Notes: generated from the sequence alone by a model not told the origin. A stretch of DNA of 64,000 nt from Rhizobium sp. (GCA_019459285.1 JAIBEL010000016.1:1-64000); one strand, 5' to 3'. Counted from the first letter of the stretch, positions 17,610 to 26,312 are shown. A program made the numbers and translations.

Positions 17610-18377
17610 TCATTCCAGTACGATCACCTGCCCCTGCAGCAAAGCTTCGACCCCCCAGCCGGGCGCTGCCTCGCGCAGCTCGTTCATGATCGCCGACTCA
17701 TTGCCCGGCTTCAGATGCGTGATCCACACCTCTGGCCGCACGCTGAGCCTATTCAACTCGGCTGCCAGCGAATCCGGCCAGTGATGTTTCGACGCCTTGG
17801 CGATCTCGATCAGTTCGTTTTCGAACGAGGTTTCGATGATGAGGTGGCGCAGGTCGGGGATGGCATTGAGCTCGGCGACGAAAGCGTCGCTGTGGGTGGT
17901 GTCGCCGCTGAACACCAGGCTGCCCGCCTCGGTGGCCACATGCATGCCGCATGCCGGCACCACGTGGTTGACCGGCAACGGGCGGAATGTGCGCCCCTGC
18001 AGGGTGAACGCCTCGCCCAGGCCGAGCGGTTCGAAGCGCAGCCATGGCGCCTCCTCGCTCGGAATCTTGCGGAAATCCGGCCACAGCTGCCAATTGAAGA
18101 GATGGGTTGACAGCACATCCAGCACCTCGGGCAGCGCATGCACCGTCACCGGTCCGTCGCGCAGGTCGCCGACGCTGTCGAGCAGCAGCGGCAGGCCCAG
18201 CACATGGTCGAGGTGGGCATGGGTGAGGAACACGTGGTCGATCTTCACCAGTTGCTCGAAGTCGAGCGTGGTGAGGCCGCTGCCGGCGTCGATCAGCACG
18301 TCGTCGTCGACCAGCAGGCTGGTGGTGTGGCGCCCACTGCCGATACCGCCGCTGCAACCCAATACGGTAAGTTTCAT
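17610..18377 (-). CDS. Metallo-beta-lactamase-fold 3',5'-cyclic-nucleotide phosphodiesterase
   Basis: 255 residues. The metal motif THAHLDH (about 52-58), the GSG..TTSLLVDD opening and the SGDT segment fit the class II cyclic nucleotide phosphodiesterase (PDE1/CpdP) group or a close ribonuclease-Z-like relative. It begins two bases after the stop of a class III cyclase gene, which strongly favours cAMP/cGMP hydrolysis over tRNA processing. There is no signal peptide, so it should act in the cytoplasm. It is the last gene of a four-gene minus-strand operon and converges on the PEP-CTERM gene nine bases away. Confidence 0.8.
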   Translation of the reverse strand: MKLTVLGCSGGIGSGRHTTSLLVDDDVLIDAGSGLTTLDFEQLVKIDHVFLTHAHLDHVLGLPLLLDSVGDLRDGPVTVHALPEVLDVLSTHLFNWQLWPDFRKIPSEEAPWLRFEPLGLGEAFTLQGRTFRPLPVNHVVPACGMHVATEAGSLVFSGDTTHSDAFVAELNAIPDLRHLIIETSFENELIEIAKASKHHWPDSLAAELNRLSVRPEVWITHLKPGNESAIMNELREAAPGWGVEALLQGQVIVLE

Positions 18378-18379
18378 GG

Positions 18380-20596
18380 CTATTTTGTAGTGTAGACGTA
18401 CACGCCGTCCCAGTCAGCCGGGGGCGGCTCGGCGCGAAAGTGCGCAATGCGTTCGAGGTAGATATCGTACAGCGTGCGCGGCGCGTGGGCGTTGAGGGCA
18501 CGCAGTGCCGTTTCGGCGGCATCCCAATCTTGCTTCTGATAGAACGCGAACGCGGCCTCGAAACCGGCGGCATCCTGGCGTACCGATTCGGCGAGGCCGT
18601 CTTTCGGCCCCAACGGTTCATAGATGGCGACCGGGGTTTCCTTGCCCTTGACGCGCACCACGTCGATTTTCATGAAGGCGTGAACCGGGTCGGCATCGAC
18701 GGTGGGCTGGGTGGCGAGGATGCCGACGGCATATTGCTTGGTGATGCCCTCAAGACGGGAGCCGAGGTTCACCGCGTCGCCCATCACGGTGTAGGCCATG
18801 CGGAATTCGGAGCCCATGTTGCCGACGCTCATGCGCCCGCTGTTGACGCCGACGCCAATCTTCACATCGGGCCAGCCACGCGCGGCAAATTCCCGGTTCA
18901 ATTGCGACAGCGCGGCCTGCATGTCGAGCGCGGTCTGCACAGCTCGGCTGGCGTGATCCGCGAGGTCCACCGGCGCGTTCCAGAAGGCCATGATGGCGTC
19001 GCCGATATATTTGTCGATGGTCCCTTGGTGCTGCTGGACGATGCGCGTCATGGTGGACAGGTAGGCGTTCAGCACTTCGGCCAGTTCGGCCGGCGGCAAC
19101 TTCTCGGAGAAGTTGGTGAAGCCGCGGATGTCGGAGAACAGCACCGTCATCTCGCGCGACTGCCCCTCCATCGTGTAGTGGGCGGGATCCCGGCTCATCT
19201 CGTCGGCGAGTTCAGGCGGCACATACTGGCCGAACAGCTTGGTGATCTGGCGCTTGCTGCGGGTCGCCGCAAAGAAACCGTAAGCGGTATTGAGTGCATA
19301 CAGGCCGAAGATCGCCAGCATCGGCGCCGCCATCGGCACCACCCAGAAACGCGACCAGGCGGCCGCATAGGCCGCCAGCAGCAATCCCAGCATCGCCAGG
19401 CTCGCCAGCAGACCGGCCACCGGGCCGAAGCGCAGCAGTACACCTGTCAGCAACGCGCCCAGCACCAGCACGGCGAACAGGCGTGCGTCATCGGCCCAGG
19501 GCGGCATGCTGCGGGTCGTGCCGTCGAGCATGCCGGCAATCAGGTGAGCGTGAATCTCGACGCCCGGGAAGGTATTGGAGAATGGCGTCACACGCAGGTC
19601 GGTCAGCCCCGGGGCGGTGGAGCCAACCAGCACGATGCGGTTTTCCAGCTGGGCCGGTGCCACCTTGCCCGCCAGCACCTGGGCCGCCGAGATATACGGG
19701 AACGGCGAACCGGCACGATACGGCACATACACCGTGCCATCCCGGCTCAGCGGTACGCGTATCCCGCCCACCTCGATCCAGGGCGTGCGGTATGACCTGC
19801 CGAGCAGGTTGCTTCGCTCGACACCTGCTGTCACGGGATCGCCGCCGAAGGCCACCCGCAGGGTGGCGGCCGACAACGCCAGGTAATACGCTTCGCCAAA
19901 CGGGGCGACCAGATTCATCTGGCGCGCCGTGCCATCGGGATCGGCCCGCATGTTGAAGAATCCGGCACCCTGCGCAGCCTTCTGGAATGCAGCCAGATTC
20001 GCGCCATAGCCTGTAGGCGGCGGCATGCCCGGGCGTAGCGGATCGAATGCCGTACCAGGCAGGGACGGCGGCGGCGGCATGCCGCTGCGGGCGTCGCCGT
20101 AACCCGCCGGAATGAAATAATAGCCGAGCGAAACCGGACGTTCGGCGAGCACCTGGGCAAAGCGGGCGTCGTAATCGAGCCGGGGCGCGAGGCGCTCCAG
20201 CGCGTTCTGAAAATCGCGACTGCCCGCCAGGTCATGCTGTGCCAGCCGTTTGAGGGTATCGAGCCCCGAGCTTGTGTCCGGCTCGGCGAACACCACGTCG
20301 AACCCAACCGCCGCGACGCCGTAGCGGTCGAACAGCTGCTTGACCAGCGTCGTCATGGTGTCACGGCTCCACGGCCAGCGCCCCACGCTTTTCAGGCTGG
20401 CCTCGTCGATGTCGAGGATGGCCACGCGATCGTCCTGGCCGGATGGCGCAGTGCGCTTCAGCCAGACGTCATACAGCCAGGCCTCGGCACGCTGCATGGG
20501 GGCGATATGGATCAACCCGCCCACATGCGCCGCGATCAGCAGGACAAACAGCGCAGACAGGCCTGCCTGCGCCAGCCGGGACGAAACGCGCCTCAC
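18380..20596 (-). CDS. CHASE2-domain class III adenylate/guanylate cyclase
   Basis: 738 residues: TM1 (about 11-30), extracytoplasmic CHASE2 (about 35-365), three closely spaced TM helices (about 370-440), then the cyclase domain (about 480-660). Metal-binding Asp489 (FSDIRGF) and Asp533 (KYIGDAIMAF) are present, as are the VMGDAVNLGSRLE segment with the transition-state Asn/Arg and a purine-side Lys in VRVKGKE. Lys plus Asp suggests ATP as substrate. The start is GTG inside GTGA, overlapping the M48 protease stop by four bases. A stress- or ligand-sensing cAMP source paired with the downstream phosphodiesterase. Confidence 0.9.
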   Translation of the reverse strand: MRRVSSRLAQAGLSALFVLLIAAHVGGLIHIAPMQRAEAWLYDVWLKRTAPSGQDDRVAILDIDEASLKSVGRWPWSRDTMTTLVKQLFDRYGVAAVGFDVVFAEPDTSSGLDTLKRLAQHDLAGSRDFQNALERLAPRLDYDARFAQVLAERPVSLGYYFIPAGYGDARSGMPPPPSLPGTAFDPLRPGMPPPTGYGANLAAFQKAAQGAGFFNMRADPDGTARQMNLVAPFGEAYYLALSAATLRVAFGGDPVTAGVERSNLLGRSYRTPWIEVGGIRVPLSRDGTVYVPYRAGSPFPYISAAQVLAGKVAPAQLENRIVLVGSTAPGLTDLRVTPFSNTFPGVEIHAHLIAGMLDGTTRSMPPWADDARLFAVLVLGALLTGVLLRFGPVAGLLASLAMLGLLLAAYAAAWSRFWVVPMAAPMLAIFGLYALNTAYGFFAATRSKRQITKLFGQYVPPELADEMSRDPAHYTMEGQSREMTVLFSDIRGFTNFSEKLPPAELAEVLNAYLSTMTRIVQQHQGTIDKYIGDAIMAFWNAPVDLADHASRAVQTALDMQAALSQLNREFAARGWPDVKIGVGVNSGRMSVGNMGSEFRMAYTVMGDAVNLGSRLEGITKQYAVGILATQPTVDADPVHAFMKIDVVRVKGKETPVAIYEPLGPKDGLAESVRQDAAGFEAAFAFYQKQDWDAAETALRALNAHAPRTLYDIYLERIAHFRAEPPPADWDGVYVYTTK

Positions 20597-21525
20597 CGAA
20601 GGTGGTAGAAGCGGCCGGGCAGATCCTTGCCATGCACGGCATCGAGGCGGCCGCCGACGGCCTCGCCCAGTTCAGCCAGGCGATCGGCCGGATGCGGGTG
20701 GGTCTTGTACAGCAGGCTGGTCCGGCTGTCCTTGGCGGGCAATCCGGCCAGATCCTGCAATACCTCGGGCAGGCCCCAAGGGTCGTAGCCGGCGCGGGCA
20801 GCAAACACGATGCCGACGCGATCGGCCTCGAATTCGGCATTCTTGTCGAGCCCGCGTGCCATGATTTCCGCGCCGTTGCCGATCAGGTTCTGCACCACCT
20901 GATCGCTGTCCTTCACCTTGTTGCTGGCCGCCTGGCCCAGCGCGCCGATCAGGCTCGACTGCTTGAGCACCTTGAGATGATGTTTCAGGGTGACGTGCGC
21001 GATTTCATGCGCCAGCACACCGGCCAGCTCGGCTTCGTTATTCAGTCGCTGGTAGAGGCCCCTGGTCACGAAGATGTAGCCGCCGGGTGCCGCGAATGCG
21101 TTGATGTCCTCGGTATCGAGTACGCCGAAATGCCAGCTGATGTCCTTGCGTCCGCTCTGCAGCGCCACCCAGTTTCCAACTAGATTGACATAGCGCTGGA
21201 GCTTGTCGTCCCGCACCAGCGGCACGGCACCAAGAAGGTTGCCCGCGATCTGCTTGCCGATGCGCGTTTCCTCTTCTGGCGAGTAATCGCCGAACAGCGC
21301 AAACCCCAGTTGCTGGGCGTCGATTTTCTGTTTGGCCGGAGGCGGAGGTGTGACCGTGTTTTGCGAGGCATCAGGTGCAGGCGACGTCTGCGCCGGTTGC
21401 GTTTTCTTGTCCTTGTTCAGCTCCTGATTGATGCGCTCTTCGAGCAGCTTGCCGAAATCCAAGGCCGATGCCACGCCGCTGAACGACACCAGGGCAACGG
21501 CCAGAACCATCCATTTCAATTTCAT
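20593..21525 (-). CDS. Secreted M48-family zinc metalloprotease
   Basis: 310 residues with a signal peptide (about 1-21, cut near ASA). Zinc motif HEIAH (173-177) and a downstream third-ligand Glu in the AEFEADRVG segment fit M48C (BepA/LoiP-like) periplasmic proteases, which act in outer-membrane protein quality control. A Lys/Gln/Pro-rich linker (about 38-68) precedes the catalytic domain. ATG 21525 is chosen over the upstream ATG because GGGAGG sits eight bases before it. That start forms an ATGA overlap with the SH3 gene, and its stop overlaps the cyclase start, placing the protease in a translationally coupled set. Confidence 0.9.
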   Translation of the reverse strand: MKLKWMVLAVALVSFSGVASALDFGKLLEERINQELNKDKKTQPAQTSPAPDASQNTVTPPPPAKQKIDAQQLGFALFGDYSPEEETRIGKQIAGNLLGAVPLVRDDKLQRYVNLVGNWVALQSGRKDISWHFGVLDTEDINAFAAPGGYIFVTRGLYQRLNNEAELAGVLAHEIAHVTLKHHLKVLKQSSLIGALGQAASNKVKDSDQVVQNLIGNGAEIMARGLDKNAEFEADRVGIVFAARAGYDPWGLPEVLQDLAGLPAKDSRTSLLYKTHPHPADRLAELGEAVGGRLDAVHGKDLPGRFYHLR

Positions 21526-22055
21526 CAGTTGGCCTCCCACGGCGATGATGGCTTGGCAGACTGGGGCACAGGCAAGGCCGTCACATTGGCCGTTTTCAGT
21601 CCCGCCTCGGTCGCAAAGCTGCGGGCCTGTGCAGGGGTGGCCTGCCAGGTGTTCAGTCGGGCCAGTTCCTCGCCATTGAACTTGGCCTGCTTCAGATCTT
21701 CGTCGCTCAGGCCGCGCAGGCCCGCCACAGCCACCACGCGGCTGGGGTCGGATCGGGTCGTGGCCGCACCCACCACGTCGCCCAACCCCGCGCCGCCCAG
21801 TCCGCCTGCCCCGGCCCGCACCGAGAGCAGCCGGATCCAGCCGGTCGACTTGCCCGAAGTGACGCGCAGCCAGCCCCCCTGCTTGGAGAGGATGTTGACG
21901 CTGGCGCCCTTGGGCACGCTCGCCGCTACTTTGGACGATGCGCTCGGCTGGCTATAGAGCTTGTCGTTGCGCAGGACGGTGCCGGGCGCGGCGAGCGCCG
22001 AAGCGGCCGCCACGCACAACACCAGCGCACTTGCCGGAATCAGGAATGTCTTCAT
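21525..22055 (-). CDS. Secreted SH3-domain protein
   Basis: 176 residues. Signal peptide about 1-22, a bacterial SH3 (SH3b) domain (about 25-80: LRNDKLYSQPS, GASVNILSKQGGWLRV, GKSTGWIRL), then a Gly/Ala-rich linker and a helical C-terminus (about 110-160). SH3b domains bind peptidoglycan or partner proteins. This is the first gene of the protease-cyclase-phosphodiesterase operon and overlaps the protease start by one codon base set (ATGA), so it is a good candidate for a protease partner or adaptor in the periplasm. That partnership is inferred only from linkage. Confidence 0.8.
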   Translation of the reverse strand: MKTFLIPASALVLCVAAASALAAPGTVLRNDKLYSQPSASSKVAASVPKGASVNILSKQGGWLRVTSGKSTGWIRLLSVRAGAGGLGGAGLGDVVGAATTRSDPSRVVAVAGLRGLSDEDLKQAKFNGEELARLNTWQATPAQARSFATEAGLKTANVTALPVPQSAKPSSPWEAN

Positions 22056-22138
22056 CGTGTGTCTTCTCCGTCTGAAGCGAAACTGTAGGGCCTGCCATCC
22101 GATGGTGCAAGCGCCGGCAATGGCGTTAAGATGCCGCG

Positions 22139-22933
22139 ATGAATTTTCTTGCGGCTTCCATCGAATCTCTCGGCGCCAAGGTCGTCGGCTGGTTCACCGT
22201 CGGGTATGGCATGTTCGCCTTTCTGGCCCAGGCCGGCCTGCTGCTTCTGGAACCCGCCACCTGGAACCGCGCCACCTTCGATGTCGTGGTGAAACAAATC
22301 TACTTCACCGCGGTGCAGATCCTGCACGTATTCCTCGGCTACGCGCTGGTGATTTCATGGCTCTTCATCACCATCATCCTCTCCACCGCACGCGACTTCG
22401 GCCTCACCGAATTCGCCAGCGAGATGACCATTCGTGTCCTGGTTCTGGAACTGCTGCCCTTCCTGACGGCGCTGTTCGTCGCCTTGCGCTCGGGCAGCGC
22501 CATCAACACCGAAGTCGCACTGATGCGGGTCAACAACGAATTGGACGCGCTGGCGCATTGCAAGGTTCCGCCGATGCAGTTCGAGTTCCTGCCGCGGCTG
22601 ATCGGCGGGGTCGTATCGGTCGTCACCCTGGCCGGCCTCGCCGGCCTGCTCGCCCTCCTGATGGGCTACCTCGCCATTTATGGCATGAATCTGGCCGGCT
22701 TCGAGGCGTATACCCGGACCATCGCAAAAATCTTCGACTTCAGGATCATGGCGGGACTGATCGCCAAATGTGCCCTGTTCGGACTGGCGGTCACGGTAAT
22801 CCCGGTGACCGCCGGGTTGGAGACGCCGAAAAAGCTCTTCATGGTGCCCGTTTCCGTGCTGCGCGGCATGATGCGGGTGTTCTTCGCCATCGTGGCGATC
22901 GAGGTGGTGTCATTAGCGCTCAAATACATCTGA
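22139..22933 (+). CDS. MlaE-type phospholipid ABC transporter permease
   Basis: 264 residues with about five transmembrane helices. The conserved MlaE/Ttg2B stretch is visible as the long RSGSAINTEVALMRVNNELDAL-type helix-loop (around 120-140; normally RAGSAIAAELG.M...EEIDAL). The family forms the inner-membrane core of MCE systems that move phospholipid between membranes. It heads a four-gene set: permease, degenerate ATPase, MCE protein, lipoprotein. There is only a weak ribosome-binding site. Because the downstream ATPase-like gene lacks a nucleotide site, energy must come from elsewhere or transport is passive. Confidence 0.85.
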   Translation: MNFLAASIESLGAKVVGWFTVGYGMFAFLAQAGLLLLEPATWNRATFDVVVKQIYFTAVQILHVFLGYALVISWLFITIILSTARDFGLTEFASEMTIRVLVLELLPFLTALFVALRSGSAINTEVALMRVNNELDALAHCKVPPMQFEFLPRLIGGVVSVVTLAGLAGLLALLMGYLAIYGMNLAGFEAYTRTIAKIFDFRIMAGLIAKCALFGLAVTVIPVTAGLETPKKLFMVPVSVLRGMMRVFFAIVAIEVVSLALKYI

Positions 22934-22959
22934 CTGCGTTCGACGACCGTGCCGCGCTG

Positions 22960-23367
22960 ATGTCAGCTGTCGCCGAGCTGCCCGATGACGTGGCGCGCGT
23001 CTCGCTCGACCTGCCGTTGCGGGCGAACCTGTCGGCACTCGACAACATCGCATTGATCCCGCTTTACCAGCGCCATTACGGTGCAGCCGACTCGGCCCGG
23101 CTGGCGCACGCCATGCTGGAACAGCTGGGACATGCCGCCATTGCCTTGTTGCGCGACTCCGACATGACGCCTGCGCAGCGCTTCATCGCCAAGCTGGCAC
23201 GCGCGCTCATCCTCAAGCGTCCCAGACTGGTCATCGACCGTCCCGGCGCCATGCTTTACGATGTGCCCTATCCGGCCTTCATCCGGCAATTGGCGGCGCA
23301 GGCGGAGATGACAGGCAGCTGGGAAATTTTCGACTTCAGGTGGAACCAGGCCCTTTATCAAGAATGA
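22960..23367 (+). CDS. Degenerate ABC ATPase-like protein in the MCE operon
   Basis: 135 residues from the first ATG (frame open further upstream, with only non-standard starts). The order of segments copies the second half of an ABC ATPase: LSALDNIALIPL (like LSVLENVALPL, about 24-35), then MTPAQRFIAKLARAL (69-83) where LSGGQ.QRVAIARAL is expected, and RLVIDRP (89-95) where Walker B should read LLLLDEP. Walker A is absent, LSGGQ is lost and the catalytic Glu is Arg94, so ATP hydrolysis is not expected. The 3' end overlaps the MCE gene (ATGA), showing it is still translated in step with partners. Could be a structural placeholder or a decaying gene. Confidence 0.65.
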   Translation: MSAVAELPDDVARVSLDLPLRANLSALDNIALIPLYQRHYGAADSARLAHAMLEQLGHAAIALLRDSDMTPAQRFIAKLARALILKRPRLVIDRPGAMLYDVPYPAFIRQLAAQAEMTGSWEIFDFRWNQALYQE

Positions 23368-24290
23368 ACAAACTGCATTTCAAGGTCGGGTTGTTTGCCG
23401 CCGCATCGCTGCTGCTGGCTGCAATTTTCATTGTCTACCTGCTGCATGCGCGCGGCTTCTTCGAAAAAACCTTCCACCTGCAGCTGGCTGCCGCCAGTGC
23501 CGACGGCGTGGCACCCGGTGTGCCGGTGGTGTTCTCCGGCATCGAGATCGGCCGCGTCACCACGCTCGGTCTGAATGAAAACGGCGGCATCATCATCCAT
23601 ACCGAGTTCCTCGGCCGCAACGCCAAATGGCTGAAGGAGAATAGTACCTTCACCCTGGACAAGCCTATCGTCGGGGGCGCCAAGATCCGTGTCGACTCGC
23701 CCGACCTCGGCGCCCCTGCGCTGCCCCACAACGCCACCATGCTGCTGCTCACCTCCGACATCAGCAAGGAAATTCCGGCGCTGGTCGAACGGGTCAAGGC
23801 AATCCTTGCCAACGTCGAATATCTCACCCGCAAGGATGGCGACATCAATGTCACGCTGGCCAACGTCAAGACAGTGACCGGGCGCATGACCGGCGAATAC
23901 GGCATACTCGAGGGCGTACTGGGCAGCCCGGAAAAAGCCCGCGCGCTGACCGACTCGCTCGACAAGACCCGCGCCCTCATCACCAAACTCGACGGCCTGG
24001 CCGCCAAGGCGGATCAATGGCTGTTTGCCGAAAAAGGCGTGGCAGCGCAGACGCGCGAATCGCTGGCCCAGATACGGCTGATGCTGAACGATGCGCAGTC
24101 GAGCCTGAAAAAGGCCGATGCCCTGATGACGAATGCCGTGGAGATTTCCGCCAACGTCAAGGACGGCACCCAGGACCTCGCCCAGTTGCGCACCGAAATC
24201 GACGATGCCGTGCGCAAGGCCAACGATCTGATCAACGAAATCAACAAGAAATGGCCCTTTGCCCGCGAACCCGAGGTGAAACTGCCATGA
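23364..24290 (+). CDS. MCE-family (MlaD-like) lipid-transport protein
   Basis: 308 residues. One N-terminal membrane helix (about 7-27), then an MCE domain (about 36-120) with the usual GVAPGVPVVFSGIEIGRV core, then a long predicted helical region (about 140-300). MCE proteins form hexameric rings in the periplasm with a central lipid channel. The long helical C-terminus is nearer to PqiB/YebT or mycobacterial-type tails than to short MlaD. ATG 23364 makes an ATGA overlap with the degenerate ATPase gene; an in-frame ATG 24 bp earlier is less likely. Confidence 0.88.
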   Translation: MNKLHFKVGLFAAASLLLAAIFIVYLLHARGFFEKTFHLQLAAASADGVAPGVPVVFSGIEIGRVTTLGLNENGGIIIHTEFLGRNAKWLKENSTFTLDKPIVGGAKIRVDSPDLGAPALPHNATMLLLTSDISKEIPALVERVKAILANVEYLTRKDGDINVTLANVKTVTGRMTGEYGILEGVLGSPEKARALTDSLDKTRALITKLDGLAAKADQWLFAEKGVAAQTRESLAQIRLMLNDAQSSLKKADALMTNAVEISANVKDGTQDLAQLRTEIDDAVRKANDLINEINKKWPFAREPEVKLP

Positions 24291-24955
24291 AATCACTGCT
24301 TGCCCTGGCCAGCCTGGTTCTGCTCGCCGCCTGCGGCAGCGCCGGCCCGCCGCCGCCGGACTGGAAAGTCGATTCGGCCGATCTGGTCGCGCGTTATCAG
24401 AAGCATGCGCTGCGCGGCGAGAATACGCTGGCAGAACGCTACTTCCGGCAAGCGGTCGCCGCCACCGGGGGGGCGGGCCGCGTCGGCGAGACCGCGCGAC
24501 TGTGGTTGGTGCACTGCGCCACCCGCCGCGCCATGCTGATCGACGATGCCTGCAGCGAATATGCCGAGCTCGCCGGCAATGAACCGAATCCGGCGGATCA
24601 GGCCTATTACCGCTTCCTCACCCTGCGTTGGGACGGCCTCGACCTTGCCCTGCTACCCAGCCAGCACCGCGATCTCGTGCATGTGTCCGCAGACAAACGG
24701 CGTGCGGCACTGGACCGGATCGATGACCCGCTTGCCCGCCTGCTCGACGCCAGTCTGCTGGTGATGCGCCAGGAAGCCGACGCAGCCATCCTGGCGACGG
24801 CAACGGAAACCGCATCGGAGCAGGGCTGGCGGCAACCGCTGCTCACTTATCTGAAACTACGGCAGCAACAGGCTGACAAACTTGGCCAGACCGCGGAGTC
24901 GGCACAACTCGCCCGTCGCATCCGGCTGGTCGAGGAGAGCCTGGCACAACCCTGA
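24287..24955 (+). CDS. Lipoprotein of the MCE operon, unknown function
   Basis: 222 residues. Lipoprotein signal with lipobox LLAAC (Cys16), then a Pro-rich stretch and an all-helical body (about 25-220) rich in Arg, Leu and Ala, with tetratricopeptide-like spacing. MCE operons often end with a lipoprotein that docks the complex to the outer membrane, but this one does not look like the usual ABC-type auxiliary (PqiC/DUF330) family. It overlaps the MCE gene by four bases and closes the operon. Confidence 0.75.
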   Translation: MKSLLALASLVLLAACGSAGPPPPDWKVDSADLVARYQKHALRGENTLAERYFRQAVAATGGAGRVGETARLWLVHCATRRAMLIDDACSEYAELAGNEPNPADQAYYRFLTLRWDGLDLALLPSQHRDLVHVSADKRRAALDRIDDPLARLLDASLLVMRQEADAAILATATETASEQGWRQPLLTYLKLRQQQADKLGQTAESAQLARRIRLVEESLAQP

Positions 24956-25249
24956 TTTGACAACTAAATAAACATATAAAAGCTTAAGAATATAAATGTT
25001 CTTCTATGCTTTTCATGGTCTTCCCGACATCACCCGCTTCCTCGTCGCAAAAATAATCTGAACAGGCCCACTGGCTTCACCTTCTCATGGACCACCCTGC
25101 ACGGCACCGACCGTACGGATTCGTAAAAAAACAGCGGCCGCATTGACAAGCCTACGCATGATGATTACCGTGCTTGCTCGAAGAGTTTTTCTTCGTAAAT
25201 AAGAACCAAGCTACAACCCGGATATTCAATTAAAAGGAGGAGTTACCCC
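24956..25249 (+). promoter_or_regulatory. AT-rich intergenic region with candidate promoter and hairpin
   Basis: A 294-bp gap, clearly AT-richer than its surroundings, with no open frame. An imperfect hairpin (24978-25013: aaaagc/gcttttt side with inner aagaa/ttctt) may end the MCE transcript. A promoter-like pair TTGCTC (25174-25179) and TAAATA (25196-25201), 16 bp apart, precedes the next gene. A small stem CGAAGA/TCTTCG sits between those boxes. All by eye. Confidence 0.35.
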
Positions 25250-25759
25250 ATGAAATACACTACGATCGCGCTGGCTGCCCTGGCCGTATTCGCCACGGCA
25301 GCTCACGCCGCACCCGCCATGATGTCTGTCGAATGGACCGCTCAGGCTTGCGACGCCTTCAACAAGGATCCCGTCCTGACCGGTGGCCTGGGCGAAAAAT
25401 GGATCAAGAACGACAAGGGCCGCGGCTACAAGATCATTCACCTGTTCCGTACCGACTGCGGCGAAGCGACGCAGACCGAGATGAAGATCGTTGCCAAGGA
25501 AGGCAAGGCCATCTGCGTCTATGGTGGCGCGGTGCAGAACCACCAGATGGACTATGCCGTCGACTACACGATGCATGCCACCACCGACCGCTGGGACGAA
25601 ATGGGCGCGGGGGAATACGGCCCGATGAAGGCGATGATGTTCGGTCGCCTCAAGTTCACCGGCCCGAAGATGGAAGCCATGAGCGTGATGGGCCCGTTCG
25701 AGCACTTCCTGCTCCTGCCGGGGAAGATCCCTGGCGACAAGGCCTGCCCCGCCAAGTAA
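25250..25759 (+). CDS. Secreted SCP2-like lipid/sterol-binding-fold protein
   Basis: 169 residues. Signal peptide about 1-20 (AHA cut). The C-terminal half has the SCP2-like pattern GRLKFTGPKMEAM..MGPFEHFLLLPGKIPGD (in two parts, about 128-163), suggesting a hydrophobic pocket. Three cysteines in the mature part could form one disulfide plus one free thiol. Strong AAAGGAGG ribosome-binding site, its own promoter-like boxes and a strong terminator suggest a well-expressed single-gene unit. Neighbouring the MCE operon it may carry lipid in the periplasm; that is inference. Confidence 0.65.
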   Translation: MKYTTIALAALAVFATAAHAAPAMMSVEWTAQACDAFNKDPVLTGGLGEKWIKNDKGRGYKIIHLFRTDCGEATQTEMKIVAKEGKAICVYGGAVQNHQMDYAVDYTMHATTDRWDEMGAGEYGPMKAMMFGRLKFTGPKMEAMSVMGPFEHFLLLPGKIPGDKACPAK

Positions 25760-25772
25760 ACGGATGACGCCA

Positions 25773-25805
25773 CAAAAAAGCCGGGAGATTTCCCGGCTTT
25801 TTTTG
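25773..25805 (+). terminator. Intrinsic terminator after the SCP2-like gene
   Basis: Stem aaaaaagccggga / tcccggcttttttt with a 4-nt loop gatt and a T-run. The A-run on the other side makes it usable in both directions, so it also serves the convergent SlyD-like gene. Confidence 0.92.
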
Positions 25806-25826
25806 CTTCAGAAAACCGCGCTGTTT

Positions 25827-26312
25827 CTAATGAACCGTTCCGGTCTTCACGTCGAGCGGCCGTCCATTGCGGATCTCCTCCGGCGTGGCCTCGCGAATAT
25901 CCGTCACGTTCACCAGGCAGGTCACGCTCTGTCCGGCCAGCGAAGGATTGCCATCCAGCGTAAGCTTGCCGTCCTCGATCGCGGTGACGTAAAAAACCTT
26001 GGTCTCGCCCGATTCGTTCTCGAACATGACTTCGGCCCCGATGCGCCGGAATTCCGGCGGCACGTTCTCGATGTCGTCCACGAACACCAGACTCTCGTCG
26101 CGCAGCCCGTACCCCTCTTCGGGCGACAAGGCGATCTCGACACGGTCGCCTATCTTGCGCCCCGCCACCGCCGACTCGATCGCCGGCAGGATGCCGCTGT
26201 TGGCGCCCTGCACATAACCCACCGGAATATCATGTTGCTCGACGACCATGCCACGCGAATCCAGGATGGAATAAGTGATGTATACGAGTTTGTTTTGTGT
26301 CACGGTGACCAT
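25827..26312 (-). CDS. FKBP-type peptidyl-prolyl cis-trans isomerase, SlyD-like
   Basis: 161 residues, no signal peptide. FKBP core (about 7-70 and 125-150) interrupted by an insert-in-flap domain (about 72-125), the SlyD/FkpB layout. The motif PEEGYGLRDESLVF at the core-insert junction is typical. It lacks the His/Cys-rich metal-binding tail of E. coli SlyD, so a nickel role is not supported. It works as a cytoplasmic folding catalyst and chaperone. Divergent from pgi. Confidence 0.88.
   Translation of the reverse strand: MVTVTQNKLVYITYSILDSRGMVVEQHDIPVGYVQGANSGILPAIESAVAGRKIGDRVEIALSPEEGYGLRDESLVFVDDIENVPPEFRRIGAEVMFENESGETKVFYVTAIEDGKLTLDGNPSLAGQSVTCLVNVTDIREATPEEIRNGRPLDVKTGTVH

Noticed and set aside
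24957-24980. TTGACA plus TATAAA as a promoter after the MCE operon
   Set aside because: The boxes are only 12 bp apart, too close for a sigma-70 promoter.
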